From: Paraburkholderia madseniana
GTDB lineage: Bacteria; Pseudomonadota; Gammaproteobacteria; Burkholderiales; Burkholderiaceae
Direction of reading: 5' to 3'
Assembly (NCBI RefSeq): GCF_009690905.1
Contig: NZ_VOSW01000032.1
Location: forward strand, 27,674-91,673
Length of the DNA stretch: 64,000 nucleotides
Part shown: positions 44,231 to 53,717 of the stretch, piece by piece
Numbering within the stretch: position 1 is the stretch's first letter
How the letters are laid out: every line of letters begins with the position of its first letter
The notes under the pieces: generated by a model
Database searches by the model: none
Seen by the model: the letters and a program-made list of their open reading frames with translations, nothing else
Told to the model about the DNA's origin: nothing
Position numbers and translations under genes: made by a program

Positions 44231-45850
44231 ATGCACAAGCTCAGTTTTACGCAGAAGCTGTGGCTGCCGCTGATCATCAGCCTCATCGCGTTGCTCGCCG
44301 TCTCGGTATCGGCGGCGTGGCAGTCGCGCGAGACGCGCATCGAGGAACGTAAGCACGACCTCACGAACGTCGCGCACGTCGGGCTCAGCATCGTGACGGA
44401 GTATGCGGCGCTGGCGCAAAGCGGCGCGCTGCCGGAGGCGGATGCCCGCAAGCAGGCACTCGAACGCCTGCGCGGCGTCCGCTACGGCGAAGACGGCTAC
44501 TTCCTCGTGATCAACTCGAAGCCGCAGATGGTGATGCATCCGATCAAGCCGGCTCTCGAAGGCAAGGATCTCGCGGGTAGCGCGGATGCCGATGGCCGCC
44601 ACCATTACGTGACATTCGCGTCGGCTGCACAGGTGCCGGACGGCGGTTTTGTCGACTACGTGTTCCCGCATTCGGGCGCGGCGTCGGCGCAGGCGGTCGG
44701 CAAGATCGGCTACGTGGTGCGCTATGCGCCGTGGGACTGGATCATCGCGACCGGCGCCTATGTCGACGACATCGACGCTGCGTTCATGGCGTCGCTGTGG
44801 CTGATCGGCGCGATCTTCCTGGCGGTGTCGGCGGTGCTCGTGACGCTCGTCGCGGTGACGAATCGCAGCATCGCGCGCACGGTCGGCGGCGATCCGGCCT
44901 ACGCGGCGAATGTAGCGGACGCAATCGCATCGGGTGACCTGACGGTGGCGATTCGCACGCGCGACGGCGACACGTCGAGCCTGCTGCACGTGATGCAGCG
45001 AATGCGCGACGCGCTGACGGGCACCATCTGCCAGATCAAGCATGCATCCGACAACGTCGCGTGCGGCGCGAACGAGATCGCGAACGGCAATGCGGACCTG
45101 TCGGCGCGCACCGAGAGCCAGGCGGCGTCGTTGCAGGAGACGGCGTCGAGCATGGAGCAGATGACGGCGATGGTCCGCCAGACTGCGGACAACGCGCGCA
45201 CCGCCAGCGAACTTGCGGCCGACGCCGCGAAAATCGCGAACCGCGGCGGCGACATGATCACGCAGGCTGTCGCGGCGATGAAGGGCATTTCGAGCGAATC
45301 GGGCCGCATGGTCGAGATCATCGCAACGATCGAAGGTATCGCGTTCCAGACCAACATCCTCGCGCTGAATGCGGCGGTCGAGGCGGCACGCGCGGGCGAA
45401 CAGGGCCGCGGCTTCGCAGTGGTTGCGAGCGAGGTGCGCAGCCTCGCGCAGCGTAGCGCGACCGCGGCGAAGGAAATCCGCGAGCTGATCAGTCATGCGG
45501 TAGGCAGCGTCGGCAGTGGTGCAACGCTGGTCGAAAACACCGGCTCGACGATCGACGAAGCGCGCGACGCGATCATGCGTGTGACCGGCGTCGTGCAGGA
45601 GATCGCGGCGGCCGCGGCGGAACAGAGCGCCGGCATCGACCAGGTGAATCTCGCGGTCACGCAGATGGACAGCATGACGCAGCAGAACGCGGCGCTCGTC
45701 GAGCAGGCGGCGGCCGCGGCGCAGTCGCTGAAGGAGCAGGCGATGAGCCTGCAACGCGCAGCCGCGGCCTTCCAGGTGAACGACGCAGACGCTAGCGGCG
45801 GCACATCGTTCGCGTCGGCTTCGACGTCGCGCCGAGTGGCGTTCGCGTAA
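44231..45850 (+). CDS. Methyl-accepting chemotaxis protein, sCache type
   Basis: 539 residues. TM1 (about 8-30), a periplasmic single-Cache domain (about 35-185, GEDGYFLVINSKPQMVMHP, WDWIIATGAYVDDID), TM2 (about 190-212), HAMP-like (about 215-270), then the methylation helices and the signalling tip IEGIAFQTNILALNAAVEAA. It forms trimers of dimers coupled to CheA/CheW. The C-terminus (SRRVAFA) has no CheR-tethering pentapeptide. ATG 44231 begins the conserved MHKLSFTQKL. Ligands of this sCache group are often small organic acids; unverified here. Confidence 0.9.
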   Translation: MHKLSFTQKLWLPLIISLIALLAVSVSAAWQSRETRIEERKHDLTNVAHVGLSIVTEYAALAQSGALPEADARKQALERLRGVRYGEDGYFLVINSKPQMVMHPIKPALEGKDLAGSADADGRHHYVTFASAAQVPDGGFVDYVFPHSGAASAQAVGKIGYVVRYAPWDWIIATGAYVDDIDAAFMASLWLIGAIFLAVSAVLVTLVAVTNRSIARTVGGDPAYAANVADAIASGDLTVAIRTRDGDTSSLLHVMQRMRDALTGTICQIKHASDNVACGANEIANGNADLSARTESQAASLQETASSMEQMTAMVRQTADNARTASELAADAAKIANRGGDMITQAVAAMKGISSESGRMVEIIATIEGIAFQTNILALNAAVEAARAGEQGRGFAVVASEVRSLAQRSATAAKEIRELISHAVGSVGSGATLVENTGSTIDEARDAIMRVTGVVQEIAAAAAEQSAGIDQVNLAVTQMDSMTQQNAALVEQAAAAAQSLKEQAMSLQRAAAAFQVNDADASGGTSFASASTSRRVAFA

Positions 45851-46326
45851 GGACGGTGGTCGCGATCTCGCGGCGAGCTTCGTGCGGCGGACCACAGCCT
45901 ACGCGAACGCAGGCATCAAACTACCTCGTCAGTAATGCGAACGTGAGCATCGGTAATGTGGAACCCATGCTTCTCGATGTCGTCCAGACACTCTCCCGAG
46001 TCAACGCCCGGGGTCGGTTTGTCCCGGCTTAGTTCCACTGATTTGGGACGCGCGTGCACGCCGTATTGACGGACCTCTAACAATGCCGGACTCTGTTGAG
46101 TTCGCAATACGCTATCACGGTCTGCTCTTCGCAGCCGTGGGATTTTCCGGACACTGCGCCTGGCGACGGTATAGACTCGGACCTATGCAAGTTGGTTGAT
46201 CTACCGCGTGGCGTTGGACCACCACGTGAGGTACACATAGCAGGTGACCGGTGTGCCATTTGCGTTGCGACGCAACAAGGCACCTGTTTGCGGCCGGATG
46301 CGCCCAGCACTGACGGAGGCATTCAA
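45851..46326. other. Gene-free interval (476 bp)
   Basis: No gene is supported. A 63-codon minus-strand frame (45916-46107) and an open extension upstream of the carbonic anhydrase frame (46096-46326) lack ribosome sites and recognisable domains. The promoter for the carbonic anhydrase presumably lies here; no clear -35/-10 pair was found. Confidence 0.35.
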
Positions 46327-47067
46327 ATGTGTGATGTCTGTGGTGATGCGCAGCACGAGCCCCAAGTATCGCGCCGGGATTTCCTGAAGACTGGCGCACT
46401 CGCGGCGCTCCTCCCCTGGAGCGTGGGTGCCGCCATCGCGGCCGAGCCGCCAGCACCCGGCGCATCGCCACCACCCAACTCGATCGCGCCTGCGGACGCG
46501 TTGAAGCGAATCATGGATGGCAACGCGCGCTACGCCGCCAACACGCCGAACGAGCGCGACTTTTCATCAGGTCGCGCCGCCCGTGTGCAGGGGCAGTATC
46601 CGATCGCCACGATCCTGAGCTGCGCCGATTCGCGCGTGGCGCCGGAGTTCGCGTTCGATCAGGGGCCGGGCGATCTCTTCGTTTTACGCGTCGCGGGCAA
46701 CATCGTAAACCCGGATCTGCTTGCGTCTCTCGAATACGGCGCGCAGTTCCTGGGGGTGCCGCTCATCATGGTGCTAGGCCATACCGGATGCGGCGCAGTC
46801 GACGCCGCAATCAAAGTGCTGAAGGCCAAGGCGGTCCTTCCGGGTCATTTGCCGGGACTCATCGCCGCGATCAAGCCGGCCGTCATCGCCGCCGAGAAGG
46901 TGCAGACCGGCAACTTGCTGGACAACGCGGCCGCCGAGAACGTGCGACGGCAAATGGCTCGACTGAAGAGCTCACCGCCGATCGTCCAAAAACTTTACGA
47001 GAGCAAGAAGATCGACATTGTTGGCGGCATGTATGACCTCGCCACCGGCAAGATTGCACTCGTCTAA
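46327..47067 (+). CDS. Beta-carbonic anhydrase with Tat signal
   Basis: 246 residues. A twin-arginine signal (SRRDFLKTGALAALLPWS, cleavage near 42) precedes a beta-class carbonic anhydrase: zinc ligands in SCADSRVAPE (Cys) and GHTGCGAV (His/Cys), with the Asp/Arg dyad in ADSR. It interconverts CO2 and bicarbonate; Tat export places it folded in the periplasm. An upstream MCDVCGDAQHE stretch adds two cysteines before the signal, which is unusual. GGAGG lies 8 bases before ATG 46327; the longer frame is not conserved. Confidence 0.9.
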   Translation: MCDVCGDAQHEPQVSRRDFLKTGALAALLPWSVGAAIAAEPPAPGASPPPNSIAPADALKRIMDGNARYAANTPNERDFSSGRAARVQGQYPIATILSCADSRVAPEFAFDQGPGDLFVLRVAGNIVNPDLLASLEYGAQFLGVPLIMVLGHTGCGAVDAAIKVLKAKAVLPGHLPGLIAAIKPAVIAAEKVQTGNLLDNAAAENVRRQMARLKSSPPIVQKLYESKKIDIVGGMYDLATGKIALV

Positions 47068-47224
47068 ACGAGTGGGTTTGCCCGTGCACAGGTGGCAGCA
47101 GCCGTACGGCGGTTTTGTTTTGTACAAGTAAAAATCTGCTTCTGGGCTATGTATACGCTGAAGATAGCCGTCCGCAGTTGGCCGAGGCTGATGCCCCCGT
47201 ATGAAACGCTCGGAGGAAAAATCC

Positions 47225-47866
47225 ATGACCAACCCGACCTATCACGCGTCCGACTTTCGACGGCAGCGCAGCGTCGGCATTGCCGGCATCGCAGTCGCGT
47301 CGCTGTTTGCCTCGGGGCTCTGGCTCGGCATCGATCTTTTGATGTCGCCCCTGCCGGGCATGGACAGCCTCGGTGCGCGGATGCTTCTGACGCTCAAATG
47401 CTGCTGTGCTGCCGTGCTGTTCTGCCTGGTGACGGGCGTCGAAGCCGTAGCGCACGAACGATTGACCTCGCCCGCATTCGATCCGCTGGCGGGCTTCGAG
47501 ACACGCAGGTTGCGCATCAATCAACGATACCTGCAGAACACGGTGGAGCAGATCATCGTGTTTGCGGCATCGCTGTTCGGCTTGGCCGCCTACTGTCCCG
47601 ACGGCTCGTCCATGCGCGCGGTCGTGGCGACGACCGTGGTCTGGATCGTCGCGCGGGCCGCGTTCTGGCTCGGCTACCATCGCAGCGCCGCGATGCGCGG
47701 ACTCGGGGCGCCGGGCATGGCGATCAGCATGATCGTGCTGCTGTATGTAACGAGCCGGTTTGGGAGCGAGATCGCGGGGACGGTGGGCGCCATTACGCCG
47801 CTCGTTGCATTTTTCGCGATTGAGGCGGTCTTGTTTTGGGGGACGCGTCCGGTGAAAGCGGGTTGA
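47225..47866 (+). CDS. MAPEG-like integral membrane protein
   Basis: 213 residues with about five hydrophobic segments. The middle part RINQRYLQNTVEQIIVFAAS, followed by WIVARAAFWLGYHRSAAMRGLG, matches the Asn/Glu and Arg/Tyr pattern of MAPEG proteins (membrane glutathione/eicosanoid enzymes). Bacterial members are mostly uncharacterised, possibly glutathione transferases or peroxidases. GGAGG precedes ATG 47225. It is a single gene, convergent with the MFS gene. Confidence 0.7.
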   Translation: MTNPTYHASDFRRQRSVGIAGIAVASLFASGLWLGIDLLMSPLPGMDSLGARMLLTLKCCCAAVLFCLVTGVEAVAHERLTSPAFDPLAGFETRRLRINQRYLQNTVEQIIVFAASLFGLAAYCPDGSSMRAVVATTVVWIVARAAFWLGYHRSAAMRGLGAPGMAISMIVLLYVTSRFGSEIAGTVGAITPLVAFFAIEAVLFWGTRPVKAG

Positions 47867-47938
47867 TTCAAAGGAGTCGGTCGAGCCGGCCATTTGATTC
47901 GCCGAGCCGATGGCACTCTGTTCCTGTCGCGATGCGAT

Positions 47939-49354
47939 CTACGTAGTTTGTTTCGATGCGGATGCTGTAGGTGTTTTGAACGCATCGGGATATTCGTGAC
48001 GAAACCAATTCTTTACTTGATCGTGATTAAGCGCAAAGAATTCACGCGATCGAGGGATAAGGACAAAGCCGAAAGCCAGCAGACAGGTGGCCAGACCGAA
48101 GCATGTATAGACCTTGCTTACCGCCCAATGCGTGAGCGCCGCACCTGCGATCATCGGCCCAAGAATGCCGGCGATCTGTGTGGTCATCATGCTGGCGGCG
48201 AGAATGCGCACGCGGAAATTCTGCGGGATAGCCAATGACCGATGAGTCGCGCCAACGAGCCCCATCGATGCGTTGGCGAAACCTACACAGGTAAGCGCAA
48301 GTACTAGCAAGACTGGTGAATGGGCCCAGCCCGAAACGGCAAGTGCCAGCCCTTCGCACATAGCGGCACCCACGCGGACATTGAATCGGCCGAACCGGCT
48401 TACCAGTGCGTCAGAACCACGAAAGCTGCCGAGTAGCAAACCTATGGATAAGGCCGCTTCGCAACCACCCAGCCAGAGACCCGACAGCCCGAGTGATTGG
48501 ACTTTAAGCGGGATCAGCATGCCGACTGCCGGCCCCTGGAATATCCATACGAGGAAGTTGACAAGCGTCCAGCCGCGCTCCAACGGGACGATCCATTTAG
48601 CGTGCAGTCCAGCACGCAGGTCTTCCCACCAACGGGCTAAACCGCGATGGTGGTCGCTATGCTCAGACTGGGATGGAAGCTGCGAAGTCACGTAGGCAGC
48701 GACGCCAAGCAGAATACCGTTCATCCAGAATGTTGCAGAGATACCGCCCAAGGCGAGTGTTGCTCCAGCCAGTGCCGGTCCCAAGGCACGACCAGCCGCT
48801 TGCGTCGACTTACGAAGACGAAGCGCCGCGGCCCAACGATTCGCCGGAACAAGTTCAGCCGAAATGGTGGAGCTGGCCGGATCGATGAAAGCTTTCGCTA
48901 TTACGGTGGCCACGCCTATGCAGACGATGAGCATAAGTCGGTAGTCGGACAGCGAGGCGAGCGTAGCGAGGGTAAAGGCAACGACCATCAAAGCGCAGAC
49001 ACCCCATACAATCTGCGGTCTCTTGGCGTATCGGTCCCCAAGCGGCGAAAGCAGCGGCATTGCAAAAATCGTGGTGATGGCAATGCTTACGCTGTAGATC
49101 GCAAGGTCATGTGCACCGCCCCGATGAACGATCCACCAAGGGAGCGTGATATAGCCAACCATGTCTGCCAGGATCGTCAGAAGATCGCTGAGAAGCAGAC
49201 TGGCAAGAGCGGGGGCGATTGCGTCTATACGAGATTTGATTCGCCGAAACACCGCTTTCTCCCCTGTTGAGTTCGATGATGCTACCTCAACATTTTCCAC
49301 ATTGTTTAGATCAACGTTTCCAGACGTTGGTGTTTCACTAGTGGGACGATGCAT
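47939..49354 (-). CDS. MFS transporter, enterobactin-exporter-like group
   Basis: 471 residues with 12 TM helices after a polar N-terminal tail of about 45 residues. ADMVGYITLPWWIVHRGG in TM1, PLLSPLGDRYAKRPQIVWG (MFS motif A-like DRYAKR) and RKSTQAAGRALGPALAG in TM5 resemble the MFS_3/EntS-like exporters. The central loop is charged (SEHSDHHRGLARWWEDL). The substrate could be a siderophore or small natural product, but no biosynthetic gene is near. It is transcribed alone. Confidence 0.8.
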   Translation of the reverse strand: MHRPTSETPTSGNVDLNNVENVEVASSNSTGEKAVFRRIKSRIDAIAPALASLLLSDLLTILADMVGYITLPWWIVHRGGAHDLAIYSVSIAITTIFAMPLLSPLGDRYAKRPQIVWGVCALMVVAFTLATLASLSDYRLMLIVCIGVATVIAKAFIDPASSTISAELVPANRWAAALRLRKSTQAAGRALGPALAGATLALGGISATFWMNGILLGVAAYVTSQLPSQSEHSDHHRGLARWWEDLRAGLHAKWIVPLERGWTLVNFLVWIFQGPAVGMLIPLKVQSLGLSGLWLGGCEAALSIGLLLGSFRGSDALVSRFGRFNVRVGAAMCEGLALAVSGWAHSPVLLVLALTCVGFANASMGLVGATHRSLAIPQNFRVRILAASMMTTQIAGILGPMIAGAALTHWAVSKVYTCFGLATCLLAFGFVLIPRSREFFALNHDQVKNWFRHEYPDAFKTPTASASKQTT

Positions 49355-49474
49355 GTTTCCGTTGTGATAGTGAGGGGCGACAGCAAACGACCATGTCCCG
49401 GTTGCGGACCGCTGCTTTCCGGGCCCGACGGCGAGGGATCAGGTACGCGACAGCCTCCCTGCTCCAGCGGTCTT

Positions 49475-50308
49475 TCAGCCGTCGGTCGAGACCGTAGCAG
49501 ACTCCCAGTCACGGATCTCATTTCCCAACGCGGACAACTTGTCCCTCACGAGCCCGAGCGCATCGCTACCGAGCAAAAGATGCGCGGGAGGGCGGTCCGC
49601 TGCGATTGCGGCGAGCATCGCGCGTGCCGCCTTTTGGGGATCTCCCAATTGCTTGCCGTTCTTCTCCTCACGCGCTTTGCGGATGGGCTCGAAGATAGCG
49701 TCGTAGTCCGCAATCGAACGGGGCGTTCGCGTCATCGAGCGACCCGCCCAGTCGGTGCGGAACGAGCCTGGCGCGACGGCTGTTACAGCGATGCCGAAAG
49801 GCTTGACCTCTTTGCCAAGCGCCTCAGAGATACCCTCCAGCGCGAATTTGCTTCCGCAGTAGTAGGTGATTCCGGGCATGGTGATATGGCCGCCCATCGA
49901 CGTGATATTCAGAATGTGGCCACGTCTGCGCTTACGCATGAAGGGCAGGACGGCTTTCATCATGGCAACAGCGCCAAACACATTCACATCGAACTGTCTG
50001 CGCATCTCGGACAAAGGCGATTCTTCCATGATGCCTTCGTGCCCGTAGCCGGCATTGTTGACCAGAACGTCCACGGGTCCGACGCTCGCTTCAATTTCCG
50101 CCACGATGCCCTCGATGGCATCGAAGTCAGTCACGTCAAGTACACGTCCAAAAGCAGCGTTCGCGGACAGAGACTCGAAATCACGCTTTGCCTGCGCACT
50201 TCTCACAGTACCGACGACTTCATGTCCCGCCGCTAACGCCTCTCCTGCGAGCGCACGGCCGAAGCCGCTGCTGACGCCAGTGATGAGCAGAATTTTGCCG
50301 AATGCCAC
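49475..50308 (-). CDS. Short-chain dehydrogenase/reductase (SDR)
   Basis: 277 residues: TGVSSGFG (9-16), LDVTDFDA, NNAGYG, Ser in NITSMGGH, YCGSK in the active-site position, and PGSFRTDWAGRSM. The family resembles the SDRs often annotated as oxidoreductases acting on retinol- or steroid-like carbonyls, and it is about 30 residues longer than the other SDRs here. It starts with GTG 50308 with GGGAG upstream. It is divergent from the AraC gene at 50403. Confidence 0.84.
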   Translation of the reverse strand: MAFGKILLITGVSSGFGRALAGEALAAGHEVVGTVRSAQAKRDFESLSANAAFGRVLDVTDFDAIEGIVAEIEASVGPVDVLVNNAGYGHEGIMEESPLSEMRRQFDVNVFGAVAMMKAVLPFMRKRRRGHILNITSMGGHITMPGITYYCGSKFALEGISEALGKEVKPFGIAVTAVAPGSFRTDWAGRSMTRTPRSIADYDAIFEPIRKAREEKNGKQLGDPQKAARAMLAAIAADRPPAHLLLGSDALGLVRDKLSALGNEIRDWESATVSTDG

Positions 50309-50402
50309 TGAAGCTTCTCCCGAATGGTGTCTGGAGAATGCATACTAGTCTGAACGAATCGGCTAGCTAAGCCATATTCCGCTATTTTTCTTGCCTAAAG
50401 CT

Positions 50403-51374
50403 ATGAGTACGAAGCGGGCCTCCACGCACAATCCGGATCTTTCCTCGGGAATCCAGAAACGCATGATTGCGTTGCTCCGGACGTTGGCGCCTGAGGAGGG
50501 CTACAACCTCACGGCGCTGCCGGGCGTCCGCATCTTGCGTTCAAACCGGCCCCTGTCACGCACGCCGGTTCTTTACGACCCCGGCATCGTGATCGTTTGT
50601 CAGGGCCGCAAGCGAGGTTATTTCGGCGACCAGCTCTATCTGTACGACGAGCATCACTACCTGGCCGTGTCCGTGCCTGTTCCGTTCAGCATGGAAACCG
50701 AGGCAACCCAGGAGCGCCCGCTGCTCGCGCTGTACCTTCACCTCGATTTCACGTTAGCCGCTGAACTGGCCGTACAGATCGATCGTGAAGGCGCCAAGGA
50801 ACACGTGCAGGCGCCTCAAAGCATGATGTCGACGTCGATGGATGACGCGATGCAAGCGTCCGTGTTGCGCTTCCTTGAGGCGATGCATCGGCCACTCGAA
50901 GCCGCTGTATTAGGCCCGGGCCTGCTGCGCGAACTTTATTTCCGTGTGCTCACCGGACAGCAAGGAAGCTCGATGCGCGGGGCTTTAGCGATGAGAGGGC
51001 AGTTCGGCCGGATAGGCAGATCGCTACGCCTCATCCATGCCGGCTACGCGCAGCCGCTGGACGTGATGCAGTTGGCAGAGGAAGCGGGAATGAGCGTTCC
51101 GAGCTTCCACAGCCACTTCAAGGCAATGACTCACGTTTCGCCGATGCAGTACGTGAAGTCAACGCGTTTGCATCAGGCTCGCCTGTTGATGGTCCGCGAG
51201 GATTTGACTGCGGAGGCCGCGAGCCACGCAGTCGGTTACACGAGCGCGTCCCAGTTCAGCAGAGAGTTCAAACGGCTTTTTGGCTTGACGCCAGCAGCGG
51301 AGACGAAGCGTATGCGCGAGAGCTTCGCCATTCCGGCAGCGTTCGGCGATGCGACGTACGTTTCGTCACACTGA
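50403..51374 (+). CDS. AraC family transcriptional regulator (AraC_N type)
   Basis: 323 residues. The N-terminal AraC_N-type domain (20-180) has LPGVRILRSNRPL, YDPGIVIVCQGRKRGYFG and PLLALYLHLD; the C-terminal double HTH includes DVMQLAEEAGMSVPSFHSHFK and AVGYTSASQFSREFKRLFG. This type (YqhC-like) commonly lies beside an aldehyde or carbonyl reductase and activates it. ATG 50403 is used; a TTG at 50391 is possible. It is divergent from the SDR at 49475-50308. Confidence 0.86.
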   Translation: MSTKRASTHNPDLSSGIQKRMIALLRTLAPEEGYNLTALPGVRILRSNRPLSRTPVLYDPGIVIVCQGRKRGYFGDQLYLYDEHHYLAVSVPVPFSMETEATQERPLLALYLHLDFTLAAELAVQIDREGAKEHVQAPQSMMSTSMDDAMQASVLRFLEAMHRPLEAAVLGPGLLRELYFRVLTGQQGSSMRGALAMRGQFGRIGRSLRLIHAGYAQPLDVMQLAEEAGMSVPSFHSHFKAMTHVSPMQYVKSTRLHQARLLMVREDLTAEAASHAVGYTSASQFSREFKRLFGLTPAAETKRMRESFAIPAAFGDATYVSSH

Positions 51375-51499
51375 GTTTGGCACGCTTCGTTTTCATAGTC
51401 CGATCGCCGCTGCGGCCTCCACTACCGGTGTTGGCCGCTCTCGGCTCCAGGAACGCTCGATAGAGCTGGGACTTGCGCCGTCTGCGCAAGTGACATTTC

Positions 51500-52030
51500 T
51501 CAGGGGATCAGACTCGCAACGTCGTCCCACGCGAAGACGATGTTTTGCGATCGCCAGACCGGTCCCGGATCGATGTACTCGCCTGCTGGCCGGCCATTTA
51601 GCGCCTCGTAAAAGGCGATTGCGGGTTCGTTTCCCTTGACGACGCTTAAAGCGGCTCCTTGATAGTGCATTTCTCTCAAATGAATCGCGAGTTGTGTAAG
51701 CAACTCGCGGCCGATGCCGCGGCGCTTGAAGTCGGGATCGACATAAAGGAATTTGATCTCGCCGCGGCCGTCAAATATCGATTCTGAAGGCTCCCCAGCG
51801 GCTCCGATTCCAACGGTTCTACTGTCGATCTCAGCAACGAGTGCTACCTGGCTGCTGTCATTCGAAGACAGTTTTTCCTTCCACTGCTCGCCACGATATT
51901 GCTCGTTGAGGACGGCATATGCTTCCGCTGGCGCAAGATCCTGGTAGGTGTGCCTCCAGACCTTCACGTGAAAATCGGCGATCATTTGAGCATCGTCGAT
52001 ATTTGCGGACCTGATGGATATTCCAGTCAT
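51500..52030 (-). CDS. GNAT family N-acetyltransferase
   Basis: 176 residues. The GNAT core includes KFLYVDPDFKRRGIGRELLTQLAIHLRE (acetyl-CoA pyrophosphate loop R/Q-x-x-G-x-G/A form RRGIG) and GAALSVVKGNEPAIAFYEAL. The N-terminal part (IRSANIDDAQMIADFHVKVWRHTY) is the usual substrate side. It transfers an acetyl group to an unknown amine, antibiotic, amino acid or protein target. It is transcribed alone. Confidence 0.86.
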   Translation of the reverse strand: MTGISIRSANIDDAQMIADFHVKVWRHTYQDLAPAEAYAVLNEQYRGEQWKEKLSSNDSSQVALVAEIDSRTVGIGAAGEPSESIFDGRGEIKFLYVDPDFKRRGIGRELLTQLAIHLREMHYQGAALSVVKGNEPAIAFYEALNGRPAGEYIDPGPVWRSQNIVFAWDDVASLIP

Positions 52031-52258
52031 TTAAGGCTCTTTCGGATGCAGAATTGCGCCGGTGGGCGCGGGTGCGAGTAAGAGATTGTTAGCGATCTGA
52101 GCGGCGATGTCGAACGACCGGTTGTGGCCGCACCCGGTCCGACGCAAACGTAAGGGGTCGCCGCGCGCAGTATCTATGCGAGTGGCACAAGGCGACCCTG
52201 AAGCGACACCCGTAATTCTATAAAGGAGACCTTCGCGTGATGCCCGCTCACGCCGGTA

Positions 52259-52684
52259 CTACTCACGAACGCGACGCCTGAATTCGTCGAACGTCGCCCA
52301 TTGCGAGTCTTCCCCGATGTGTATGTTGACAGGCACTTTTGGACGACCACCAAGCGCTTTGTTGAGCCGAACCATGAATTCATCCCCGGAGCGGGCGTAG
52401 TACGTCCACTCCCTGAGGTTTTCTCCCGTAGAAACGAGAACGAGGCTTGCAAACTCGTCTTCTTCGACAGCTAACTTCAGCGCGTCTTCGGTGGAGTCCA
52501 TCCATTCGCGCACATCAGCGCCCGGCATTCCTGTTTCCGAATCATATTTCCAAGCAATGATGACCCGGATGGGATTGTCGAGTCGGTCGAAATCCTTGCC
52601 GAAATCCCTGATGTAGCGAAAGATGATGACGTGGCCATTGCTTTCAATTTTCGATGTTGCTGTTGTCCATACGCTCGTCGTCAT
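52259..52684 (-). CDS. DUF695-type protein
   Basis: 141 residues, cytosolic: VWTTATSKIESNGHVIIFRY, IRVIIAWKYDSETGMPG, STEDALKLAVEEDEFASLVLVSTGENLREWTYYA and DSQWATFDEF follow the pattern of the DUF695 family, small proteins of unknown function. ATG 52684 starts the conserved part but has only a weak ribosome site; longer upstream codons are not conserved-looking. It is isolated. Confidence 0.7.
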   Translation of the reverse strand: MTTSVWTTATSKIESNGHVIIFRYIRDFGKDFDRLDNPIRVIIAWKYDSETGMPGADVREWMDSTEDALKLAVEEDEFASLVLVSTGENLREWTYYARSGDEFMVRLNKALGGRPKVPVNIHIGEDSQWATFDEFRRRVRE

Positions 52685-52979
52685 ATCGTTATCTGTACGT
52701 GTTCTTGGCATCCAAGATGGTGAAAAACTTGATTTGTAAGCGTGGCAAACAGGCGTCATCGCGACACTATTTTCAACGATTTAGGTTGATGGTTCAAATG
52801 GCCGTTGTTGGCCGACCTCTGCCTCACGCGATCCGCATGTGCAGCACGAGCCCGGCGGTCGGCACCGCGCGACCCCAAAAGCGGACAGTCTGGCGAGACC
52901 CGCTACAAACTTTTCAGAAGATTGTCGATTTTCGATCATCAGCTTCGTCGTCAGGTTATTCACACCCAAAGGATCTCCC

Positions 52980-53351
52980 ATGAAATACCTCGGCTTGGCC
53001 TACTTCACCCCCGATAAATTCGCCGCGATGGCGCCAGACGACGTCAAGAAATTGGTGAGCCAATGCCCCGCATTGGACGACAAGATGCGGGCTACCGGCA
53101 AGGTACTGATTTCCGCATCGCTTGGCGATCTGGACAACTGGAGGACGCTCCGCCCGCGCAGTGGCAAGACGCACGTCACCGATGGGCCCTATACCGAGTC
53201 GAAGGAAGTCGTGGGCGGCCTGTTCATCATCGAGGCGGATACCCATGACGAGGCGTTGCGCATCGCCTCCATGCACCCGGCGGCCACGCTGGGCGAAGAA
53301 GGTGGATGGGTCGTCGAGCTTATCCCCGTGGATTTCTACTGGTCCCGATGA
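52980..53351 (+). CDS. YCII-related (DGPF-type) protein
   Basis: 123 residues, a single YCII-like alpha/beta barrel: MKYLGLAYFTPDKFAA, the VTDGPYTESKEVVGGLFIIEA core, DEALRIASMHPAA and a C-terminal VVELIPVDFYW. Members are small dimers related to polyketide/muconolactone-type enzymes and are frequently encoded beside ECF sigma factors; none is adjacent here. AAGGA precedes ATG 52980. Confidence 0.86.
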   Translation: MKYLGLAYFTPDKFAAMAPDDVKKLVSQCPALDDKMRATGKVLISASLGDLDNWRTLRPRSGKTHVTDGPYTESKEVVGGLFIIEADTHDEALRIASMHPAATLGEEGGWVVELIPVDFYWSR

Positions 53352-53717
53352 GGGCTTGGACGCGTGTCTCAATTATGCGTTGGGGCTCTGTTCTCCTCAA
53401 ACACCTTCACGGCTTCGTGAGTCATCGCGACGATGCTACTTCTGGGCCGAGCGGCGACGCCTGTGATCGACCCTCTCCGGCCGTTGGAGCTAGCGCGACG
53501 TGAACGGCGGCTTCCGAGGTCCAGCGGTCATTCGTGCACGCGTGCTGCCAGTGAAGTCATCGGCCATTTCGGTCCTTCGCGTCACGTCGAAAGCTGACGC
53601 TTCCAATGCCCGCTTTCGAGCATGAGTTTATCGCCTGCCGAGTCGCGAAACTATACGGCGAGGGTATTCGATGCGGCAGCCCCCTGACCCGGGCCCCGGC
53701 CGAAAATCGATAACTAG
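53352..53717. other. Gene-free interval (366 bp)
   Basis: Between the YCII-like gene and the end of the TDT transporter. No gene, RNA or clear terminator is recognised. Confidence 0.35.

Noticed and set aside
44072..45895. 607-codon open frame antisense to the chemoreceptor
   Set aside because: Arg/His/Asp-rich shadow with no recognisable fold; the opposite strand encodes a complete chemoreceptor.
45916..46107. 63-codon minus-strand open frame
   Set aside because: No ribosome site, no recognisable family, no neighbour context.
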